This document shows, in pieces, positions 24,480 through 31,136 of a stretch of DNA of 49,407 nucleotides; the stretch's first letter is position 1; every line of letters starts with the position of its first letter. Position numbers and translations under genes: made by a program. The notes under the pieces are model-generated. The model searched no databases, was not told where the DNA came from, and saw only the letters and a list, made by a program, of their open reading frames with translations. The stretch comes from Phycisphaerae bacterium (GTDB taxonomy: Bacteria; Chloroflexota; Anaerolineae; 4572-78; J111): NCBI GenBank assembly GCA_028285035.1, contig JANQQF010000023.1, forward strand, positions 1-49,407, in the 5' to 3' direction.

Positions 24480-24953
24480 TCAATCTACCCGTTCCCATAC
24501 CACCGAATAATCTGGCACCGCCGCTTTGATGAGGCTATCCACCGGACAATAACGCGCCACCAATTCTGCCAAACGATTGAGCCGTTTATCAGACTCCTTC
24601 GTCTTAATCTTGATTACCAGTCGCACAGAGCTAAAGTGAACCGGGACCTCCGCTGTGCCTTTTCGGCCCCGTCGATCCAAATCACCTTCGGCAAAACTTT
24701 CGAGATGATCATATTTGAAGCGAATTTTTTCAGCCATCCTGGCTGAGGAAACATTTACTCAAGCACAAAGACCGACCAAAATATATTCCAACGGAGAGGG
24801 GCCTCGATTTTGCCCACCCGCCGATGGTTTTTCATCCGCAATCAGTGGGGTCAATTCCCGCACCTGCATCTGGCTGGATGAATGATCAAGCATCGTGCCG
24901 TGGACCCGGCTGGTAATCAACTCAGGGTTTGCTAGGTTCATTTGTTCTGACAT
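24480..24953 (-). CDS. OsmC-family selenoprotein (UGA-encoded Sec65), copy 2
   Basis: 157 residues with the in-frame TGA at 24759-24761 read as selenocysteine 65. The halves are continuous in one frame: ...GPSPLEYILVGLCA, Sec, VNVSSARMAEKIRF... The Sec occupies the reactive-cysteine position of OsmC, two residues after a cysteine (CAU), and Cys136 (ARYCPVDSL) is the likely resolving partner. It is clearly diverged from the copy at 16004, yet keeps the UGA, the CA before it and the VNVS(S/T)ARMA after it, which argues strongly against a random nonsense mutation. The post-UGA hairpin is also conserved with a compensatory change. It starts 8 bp after the stop of an alpha/beta hydrolase. Predicted role: reduction of organic or hydrolase-derived peroxides or adducts. 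Confidence 0.92.
24727..24751 (-). promoter_or_regulatory. Bacterial SECIS-like hairpin of OsmC selenoprotein 2
   Basis: Eighteen nt after the UGA, loop AGGAU (24736-24740) is closed by UCAGCC (24730-24735 and 24741-24746, six pairs), with a lower UUU/AAA helix. Loop, spacing and lower helix equal those of copy 1. One stem pair changes from G-C in copy 1 to A-U here, a compensatory substitution. Confidence 0.85.
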
Positions 24954-24961
24954 AAGTAATC

Positions 24962-26038
24962 CTACACTTTCATCGGAATTTCTTGCACCAGTCGATCATA
25001 CAGCCAATCTACTGCCTGTGGGCGCATCTTGTAGACAAAGTTGTTCATCACGTGATTCCCGCCTTCATAAATCACCAACTCATAAGGGCAATTCACCGCT
25101 TCAGCGAGTTGATGCGCGTCATCCGCCGGAATGAGGGTGTCCTTTGTGCCGTGCATGATCAAGATGGGGCATTTGATATTACCTGCGACATCAGCCAACG
25201 TGAGTTGAGCAGCCAATTCACGAGCTTCGACCTCGGTTTCAACACCAAACAAATGCTGCAATCCAGTTTTGGAGAAAATCGACATCTTATCCCAATTGCG
25301 GGGAGAGAAGAAGCCCGCAATCAACACTGCAGCCGCCAAACGAGGTTCGCCCGCTGCCGCCCGTGCCCCAAAGTAGCCCCCCATACTGTGCCCCAACAAA
25401 CCAATGCGATTGGCATCGATTTCGGGCTGGGCGGAGAGATAATCGACAATGGCGATAACGGAGGCTTCAAAATCGAGCCGGAGCCTCATTCGCGCCCACA
25501 TTTCACCCTGGCCAGGGCCATCAAAGCTGAGCGTAGCCATTCCTCGGGCCAATAATTCATCCTCCCACTCAGTTTCCTGCTCCTTAACGGAGTCCAAACC
25601 GCAGACCATAATCACGCACGGGTGTGGTCCAGGACCAGCGGGAACACGATAGTAAGCGGGCAAAGTTGTGTCTTCAAAGGGAATCTCTAAGCGTTGCGAG
25701 GGAGGGTCGAACAAAGGGGCAGCCTTAGCAAAACATTCCACCTTTTTTTGATGAGCGGCCTCTTTTTGAACCGTATCACGGTAGAAAATGGCATTACCAA
25801 AATGGTAGTAAATCGCCGCTCGTTTGTAAGCCTGCATCGCGGTGCGATGGTGTCCGGTGGTCATTGCGACCTCGGCCAACGCCTCATGCTCGGCACCCAT
25901 CTCAGACCAAGCGCGACACCAATCATCCCAAGTAGTCATATTGGCCTGAATGCGCTGCAAGTCATTGTAATCGACATTGTTCGCCATAAATCGGGGCATC
26001 CAGTGGTAGAACGCCTCTTGGACTTGTTTGTCACTCAT
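24962..26038 (-). CDS. Alpha/beta hydrolase, dihydroxypseudooxynicotine-hydrolase-like, copy 3
   Basis: 358 residues from the second of two adjacent ATGs (26038), which is better spaced from AAAGGAG. Helical cap to about residue 115, then oxyanion strand IMVCGLDSVKEQE, DGPGQGE, nucleophile GHSMGGYF, acid GTKDTLIP and histidine GGNHVMNN. It is more diverged than the other two copies but has the same layout. The selenoOsmC gene follows after 8 bp, repeating the hydrolase-OsmC order seen at 16-17.6 kb. A C-C or ester hydrolase on a hydrophobic, possibly aromatic, substrate is expected. Confidence 0.87.
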   Translation of the reverse strand: MSDKQVQEAFYHWMPRFMANNVDYNDLQRIQANMTTWDDWCRAWSEMGAEHEALAEVAMTTGHHRTAMQAYKRAAIYYHFGNAIFYRDTVQKEAAHQKKVECFAKAAPLFDPPSQRLEIPFEDTTLPAYYRVPAGPGPHPCVIMVCGLDSVKEQETEWEDELLARGMATLSFDGPGQGEMWARMRLRLDFEASVIAIVDYLSAQPEIDANRIGLLGHSMGGYFGARAAAGEPRLAAAVLIAGFFSPRNWDKMSIFSKTGLQHLFGVETEVEARELAAQLTLADVAGNIKCPILIMHGTKDTLIPADDAHQLAEAVNCPYELVIYEGGNHVMNNFVYKMRPQAVDWLYDRLVQEIPMKV

Positions 26039-26100
26039 CATTTCTCCTTTGAAGATTAGTGGGCTAGCGGCTAGTAGGTGTGGCTCACTACCACTTACAC

Positions 26101-27522
26101 CTATTTATCTTCCTGCACCGGAATTAAGGCGGATACGCCAATCGCAACGGCAGCGAGTATTGCAACAATGAAATAGGCTGACTGATAGGGTGGGGCCACC
26201 GATTCCAAGCCCTCATATTGCGCAAAACCTTGGGCCAGCCACATCCCAAGCAGTGGCGTCGAGGTGGCCAACCCAGCAAAACGGATGGTGTTGTATACCC
26301 CAGCCGCTAGGCCCACACTCGTTGGTCCCAAGGCTGAGACTGCTGTTTTGGAGAATGCAGCTAAACAGATCGCGGTGAAGAAAGCTGATAGCATCAGGCC
26401 AGGGGCCAGCCACCAGTAACCAAGTTGGACCGAGTCCAGCCAGCCTAACCACAGCACGCTGACCAACATTCCGCTCATTGCCAACATCCCCACGGCCCGC
26501 GCCGTCCAACGATCAGCTAAAACGCCACCATAGGCCACCCCGATAAAGAGGGGAACTGTGAAAAAGGCCATAAAGAGACCGATTTGACTGGGAGAGAGCA
26601 GGAAAACATTAGCCAGATACAGAATTGTTAAAAATCGAACCCCCTCCAAGGTAAACATCCGCAGCATAATCGCCAAGGAAGGCATCATAAAGCGGCGATT
26701 TTGAATGATATCAAATCCAATAAATGGATCAGGACGCTGGAGTGCGTTCCAAATGAGAACAATGACCCCTAGCCCAGTGATCGCCCAATAAATCAAATTG
26801 ATGAACGAGCCAAAAGGCCAAATACTGGCGGTTGATGTGGCCAATAATAAACCAGCTAAAGTCACCACCCAAGCGGCTGCGCCAAGCCAATCGATCTTGG
26901 GCCGCGAGGTGGGCAACACCGAATTTGGCACCATAAAGGCCACCACACCCAAAGCAAAAATGGTGCCTACCGCTGCAACCACAAAGATGGATCGCCAGCC
27001 AAAGGCTTCGATCATAAAGCCACCAATGACTGGCCCAAGTGTCATTCCCGCAGGAGCCGCCGCATTCCAGATGCCCAACCCGCGCCCCCGTCGCTCCTCC
27101 GGCAAGGTATCAACTACCAAAGCCATCGCCAATGGTAAACTGGCCGCGCCACCAAAGCCTTCCAAAATTCGACCAACAATGAGCACTTCAAAGGTCTGGG
27201 CAAAAGCACTCACTATAACACCGACAACAATGATGACTAAGCCCAATAAGTACAACTGTTTTTTGCCAAAAAGATCACCCACCCGACCGTAAACGGACAT
27301 CAGCGGGACCCGCATCAGAAATCCGGCCGCAATGACCAAAGCCAATAAATCGACTGACACCCCAAATTCGGCTTGAATAACAGGCAGGGCCACCCCCAAC
27401 ATGCTGGCGCTGATGAGGCCCATTAACGTCGGGATCATCAACGCAACGAGAATAGAGACTTCCCGTAGGGTGAAGCCTCCGGGACCTGAAGCGACGTCAG
27501 GTTGGATTTCAATTTGAGTCAC
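26101..27522 (-). CDS. MFS transporter, DHA2-like
   Basis: 473 residues with about 13-14 hydrophobic segments, consistent with the 14-helix drug/H+ antiporter-2 group. Motif A is GRVGDLFGKK, and GLGIWNAAAPAGMTLGPVIGG matches motif C, which is typical of exporters. It starts at a GTG overlapping the M24 stop by four bases (GTGA). Located in a run of catabolic genes, it may export intermediates or toxic substrate, or import substrate; the family does not decide. Confidence 0.88.
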   Translation of the reverse strand: MTQIEIQPDVASGPGGFTLREVSILVALMIPTLMGLISASMLGVALPVIQAEFGVSVDLLALVIAAGFLMRVPLMSVYGRVGDLFGKKQLYLLGLVIIVVGVIVSAFAQTFEVLIVGRILEGFGGAASLPLAMALVVDTLPEERRGRGLGIWNAAAPAGMTLGPVIGGFMIEAFGWRSIFVVAAVGTIFALGVVAFMVPNSVLPTSRPKIDWLGAAAWVVTLAGLLLATSTASIWPFGSFINLIYWAITGLGVIVLIWNALQRPDPFIGFDIIQNRRFMMPSLAIMLRMFTLEGVRFLTILYLANVFLLSPSQIGLFMAFFTVPLFIGVAYGGVLADRWTARAVGMLAMSGMLVSVLWLGWLDSVQLGYWWLAPGLMLSAFFTAICLAAFSKTAVSALGPTSVGLAAGVYNTIRFAGLATSTPLLGMWLAQGFAQYEGLESVAPPYQSAYFIVAILAAVAIGVSALIPVQEDK

Positions 27523-28694
27523 GAAGCAGGCTCCCGCCCCCCAATAGCAAAGCCCATTGGATAGCTTTGCAGCGAAGTCGCTCCGGTGTCTGTAATCGCG
27601 AGTAAGTTGCCAACTTGCAATCCAGCCCCCGTGGCGGGATCATACACATTGGGTTGCACCACAATGGCCATATTTTTCTCAAAAACGAAATCTTCTGACG
27701 CCTGTTGACTATGCGCAGTTTGGCGTATTCGTAACACAGGGGCCAAATAGCCCATTCCATAACCGTGCACCAAATCATCACATACGGTCAGACCCTGATC
27801 TGCGATGTAATCGGCCGCATCCAAGACCTGCCGCGCTGTGGCTCCAGGTTGTAATACTGTCACAATCCGTTTGTATGCTTCCAGAGCAACATCATACAAT
27901 CGTTGATATTCGGTAGTTGGTTCAGCCCCCACAGTGATGGCCCGATGAATTTGTCCAGCATAGCCACCAACACCAGCACTTAGTTCCGAGATAATCACAT
28001 CACCAATAGCCAATCGTCGTGCAGATTGGGTTTGGGCAGGAACGTATGATTTTGACGCACTCATTGGGGTGCTACTCAAAAAATGAATGCCATGTTCGCC
28101 ACCGATACCAATGTAGGCCGACTCGATAGCCGCTGACAATTCGTGTTCACTTTTGCCTGGAAATGCTGCTGCTACCAAGGCCGCCATCGCCGCATCAGTA
28201 TGCATTGCCCCTTGCCGCAGCCAAGTCAGCTCCTCCTCACTTTTGACAAGGCGAAGGGACATATACCCTTGGCCTGCCTTAGCCCATTCGGCTTGTGGCA
28301 AGGTTTCGGCAAAATGATTGTAATCAAGATAGGGCACTCGCCCCGCCAAACCAATCCGACCGGCCGTCAATCCTTTTTCTCGCAATACCTTAACTACAGT
28401 CGAAGCTGATTGTGGTCCGCCCCAACGCACATCTTCGATAACTGCTACGCGTTGGGCATTGGGTACGTGATTGAAAAGCTGGGTGAGCAGGGTTGGTTCT
28501 CCTTGTTGCGGCCAAATCAGGTAGGTATCGTGCCGTGGCTTAAAGCCGGTCAGCCAGCGTATCCCATCGCCACCATAGGCATTTGCATAAATGACCAGGG
28601 CTGTCCCCCCTTGCTCGGCCAGCCAATTTTGCACCAGTGTGTAACGACGCTGATATTCAGCCTCAGAAAAATGAGGTAGGTTTGTATCATGCAT
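27519..28694 (-). CDS. M24 (creatinase/prolidase-like) family protein lacking metal ligands
   Basis: 391 residues from the ATG at 28694, supported by GGAAAGAG upstream. An N-terminal creatinase-like domain (EAEYQRRYTLVQNWL) is followed by the pita-bread domain. Where metallopeptidases have two Asp ligands in DxG...D, this protein reads ISELSAGVGGYAGQIHR, with Glu and Gln, so the dinuclear metal site is probably lost as in creatinase. HGYGMGYLAP keeps the catalytic-histidine loop. Metal-free members hydrolyse C-N bonds of small molecules such as creatine or ectoine. It lies between two MFS genes and is coupled to the downstream one. A similar gene is at 38734. Confidence 0.82.
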   Translation of the reverse strand: MHDTNLPHFSEAEYQRRYTLVQNWLAEQGGTALVIYANAYGGDGIRWLTGFKPRHDTYLIWPQQGEPTLLTQLFNHVPNAQRVAVIEDVRWGGPQSASTVVKVLREKGLTAGRIGLAGRVPYLDYNHFAETLPQAEWAKAGQGYMSLRLVKSEEELTWLRQGAMHTDAAMAALVAAAFPGKSEHELSAAIESAYIGIGGEHGIHFLSSTPMSASKSYVPAQTQSARRLAIGDVIISELSAGVGGYAGQIHRAITVGAEPTTEYQRLYDVALEAYKRIVTVLQPGATARQVLDAADYIADQGLTVCDDLVHGYGMGYLAPVLRIRQTAHSQQASEDFVFEKNMAIVVQPNVYDPATGAGLQVGNLLAITDTGATSLQSYPMGFAIGGREPAS

Positions 28695-28749
28695 CAAACA
28701 TCTCTTTCCAAACTTTGGATTGTTTTGCAGAGAACCGTGAATACAATGA

Positions 28750-29967
28750 CTAAGCTTCCCTATTCGGCTCTGGGGCAATCAACCAAAAGGTTACCGCAAC
28801 CAACACAATCAATGTAGCGTTGACGACTAGGCCAGTGGAAATGCTAAAGACATCGATCATCCAGCCCATTACCAAGGGACCCAAAACCATTCCCGCATCA
28901 CCAAAGGTACGGTAGATACCAATGGCAGTGCCTTGGCTTTCCTCGTCAGCAGCGTCAGCCACATACACAGCTGGGATAGGACCGCCAATCCCCCCAGCCA
29001 GACCAAATAGCATTCCTCCAAGGATGTAAATCGAATACTGAGGAGCATAGGCGATGACGAGTAGGGCACCGGCCACAAAAAGCCAACTGGGCACAATCAG
29101 CATTTTACGACCAAACCGATCAGCCAAGGCGCCAGTCAACATCAGTGAAACAACTGTCATTAAGAAAAGAGCCGATAAGGCCAAGCCAATCTGACTTTCA
29201 CTAAATCCCAAACTATCGCCCTGCAATGGAACAGCAATGTGCCGAGTACCGACTCGGATGTATCCAGCCATAAAACCGATCAGAGAAGCCATAATTATTG
29301 CCCGATGGCCCATCATTTGACGCATTGCTGTGAGAAAGGGCGGACGACTTCGCTTGCGATGTGTTTGTGTTCCAAGTTGACGCGGATCCGGTAGCCGCCA
29401 TAACATCCAGCCACACACCAAAATGGCACAAAAGGCATAAACAAAAAATGGTGCGCGAAAACCAAAATATTGGGCCGTCACCCCACCAATTACAGGTCCG
29501 ATACCACCGCCTAATAGAAAACTACCCTGATACAACGACACAAAACGGGCTCGATTTTCTGGCCGACTCACACTGGCTGCATAGGTGAAGCCCGAAGTTT
29601 GACTCATCCCAGTGCCAACGCCTTGCAGCAGGCGAGTTAACAAAAAGACAAAATAATTGGGTGCCAAGCCCCCAATAATGGCCGAAACACTGACAATTGC
29701 AGCGGCCAAGGCCATCGTCCGATGCGCCCCCCATTTGTCCGCCAAGCGTCCCGTCGGCAAATTGATAAAAACCCTTGGCAACGATTGACTGGTGAGCAGA
29801 AAACCGACCAGGGTAATGCTTACCGCAAAGGTCTGGGCATAAAGAGGCAAAATCGGTGTAATGAGCCCTTGCCCAATATGTAACGTCGCAACCTGAACAC
29901 ATAAAATGAGAAAAGGTTCGTTGTCTTTAAAGGTACTGATGACGCTGGAGGATGCAGGCTTTGACAT
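28750..29967 (-). CDS. MFS transporter, 12-helix drug/sugar type
   Basis: 405 residues from the ATG at 29967 (an upstream in-frame TTG at 29976 is less likely). Twelve hydrophobic segments in two halves; motif A appears twice as GRLADKWGAHRT and GALADRFGRKML, and the exporter-type motif GSFLLGGGIGPVIGG is in helix 5. Expected to be a proton-coupled inner-membrane transporter. It lies between the DUF427 and M24 genes and is probably part of the same transcript as the AhpD-like selenoprotein. Substrate unknown. Confidence 0.88.
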   Translation of the reverse strand: MSKPASSSVISTFKDNEPFLILCVQVATLHIGQGLITPILPLYAQTFAVSITLVGFLLTSQSLPRVFINLPTGRLADKWGAHRTMALAAAIVSVSAIIGGLAPNYFVFLLTRLLQGVGTGMSQTSGFTYAASVSRPENRARFVSLYQGSFLLGGGIGPVIGGVTAQYFGFRAPFFVYAFCAILVCGWMLWRLPDPRQLGTQTHRKRSRPPFLTAMRQMMGHRAIIMASLIGFMAGYIRVGTRHIAVPLQGDSLGFSESQIGLALSALFLMTVVSLMLTGALADRFGRKMLIVPSWLFVAGALLVIAYAPQYSIYILGGMLFGLAGGIGGPIPAVYVADAADEESQGTAIGIYRTFGDAGMVLGPLVMGWMIDVFSISTGLVVNATLIVLVAVTFWLIAPEPNREA

Positions 29968-30001
29968 TATGGTCAATGAAGGATCAAGTTAATCTTAAAG
30001 A

Positions 30002-30424
30002 CTAACCGCCTTGCAATGCCGCATACCCTGCCAAAATTTCCTGACTGACATTTCGTTCCATCACAATCTCAAATTTGTCCGCATAAAAAGCAACATGCCC
30101 ATCAATTTCAGCCACATACTCCAACGGCTCAGGGTAATACCACACCGAATTTTCAACCGTATTGCCATCAAGGGTCAATGTGTAATAACTGGCATCACCC
30201 TTTAAGGGGCAGAAGGTGTGATGATCTGTTCCGGTCAAAAGGTCTTGCTTAATATCCCCGATTGGAAAATAAGGGATATCCGGAAGAGCAACATCAGCCT
30301 TAACATTCTCTTTCAAAAGAATCACATTTGTTGAGTCCGCCACAATCGTATTCTCCAGTTTAACCAAGTATCGATCTTTGGGATGCTCAAACGTGGCGGT
30401 ATGGTCTGGGCTTTTCTCAGTCAT
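30002..30424 (-). CDS. DUF427 family protein
   Basis: 140 residues, a single DUF427 domain: VKLENTIVADSTNVILLKE, YFPIGDI, the strongly conserved TFCPLKGDASYYTL and YYPEPLEYVAEIDGHVAFYAD. No catalytic activity is established for the family; the fold is a small beta barrel and the conserved Cys/Tyr/His suggest ligand binding. AAGGAAG precedes the ATG. It begins 26 bp after the AhpD-like selenoprotein gene, so the two are likely co-transcribed; no partner function is known. Confidence 0.88.
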   Translation of the reverse strand: MTEKSPDHTATFEHPKDRYLVKLENTIVADSTNVILLKENVKADVALPDIPYFPIGDIKQDLLTGTDHHTFCPLKGDASYYTLTLDGNTVENSVWYYPEPLEYVAEIDGHVAFYADKFEIVMERNVSQEILAGYAALQGG

Positions 30425-30450
30425 AGCTACTTCCTTTCTGCACCTAAAAT

Positions 30451-31035
30451 TTAAGCAGGTTGTTTCTCTGCTTCACGCCCCTCAATATAAGCCGCTAACT
30501 CACCCTGTCGCGTATGAAGGGTGTGTAGCCAACGCTGCCCTCCAGAGGTGAAACCGGCCCAATAGCCGATTTCGACGATTTGAGGTTCGGTAAACTCGGC
30601 GTGGAGTTCGGCCCACAGCGCATCATCGGCCAAATCAGGGTTCCAGACGATAGCATCAACATATTTCAAGGCAATCTTTTCTCGCTCTGTAAAGCGATCT
30701 GAGGTTTCATAATTGTCCAAATCATTCAAGCGATGATTGGGGTCTTTCCGAGCAGCCTGCCCGGTGCCTTGGTTGTGTCAATACTCACATTTGAGCGAGT
30801 GAGCGATAAAGGCGCGCATCAACTCCTTTAATTCGTGTTCAACCACACCAGCATTTGTTTTTTTGTTAAACAAGGATAGACGGCTCTCCATAAAAGATCG
30901 CATTACATCAGGCTGATGGGCACGGATCGACAAATTTTCTGGGCCAGGTCGTCCTTTCTCAATCGCATCCTCCAGCCATTCGCGCAATTGCGGATCTTCA
31001 ATCTCATCTGGAGCAACATAACTTATTCGGGCCAT
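30451..31035 (-). CDS. AhpD-like (carboxymuconolactone decarboxylase family) selenoprotein, CxxU
   Basis: 194 residues when the in-frame TGA at 30778-30780 is read as selenocysteine 86. Upstream the frame gives ELKELMRAFIAHSLKCEY and downstream HNQGTGQAARKDPNHRLN, then EREKIALKYVDAIVWNP and the C-terminal AhpD helices (IVEIGYWAGFTSGGQRWLH). The AhpD redox motif is CxxC; here it is C83-E-Y-U86, so Sec replaces the second, attacking cysteine. AhpD-type proteins are alkylhydroperoxidases or thiol-disulfide partners. A SECIS-like hairpin starts 13 nt after the UGA. The start is supported by GGAAAGGAT. The two halves cover exactly one domain without a gap or frameshift, which makes a pseudogene unlikely. 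DUF427 follows in the operon. Confidence 0.92.
30748..30764 (-). promoter_or_regulatory. Bacterial SECIS-like hairpin of the AhpD-like selenoprotein
   Basis: Seven-pair stem CCGGGCA/UGCUCGG with one G-U pair, closing a GGC loop (30755-30757). The loop begins 20 nt after the UGA and starts with G, within the accepted bacterial SECIS range. Primary sequence differs from the OsmC hairpins, as expected for unrelated genes. Confidence 0.78.
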
Positions 31036-31067
31036 AATTTATCCTTTCCTTATGAGGTCTTAATATA

Positions 31068-31102
31068 TTTCGCTCCGTCAGGACAGCCCTAACGGAGCGA
31101 AA
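31068..31102 (-). terminator. Strong stem-loop after the duplicated binding-protein gene
   Basis: Arms TTTCGCTCCGT (31068-31078) and ACGGAGCGAAA (31092-31102), continued by AGG/CCT across a one-base mismatch. It lies between the ABC binding-protein stop and the AhpD-like start. Only a short A/T-rich tail follows, so it may reduce rather than stop readthrough into the selenoprotein operon. Confidence 0.6.
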
Positions 31103-31136
31103 ATCTTACTACATTATGTTAAATCAGGGTTTGAGT

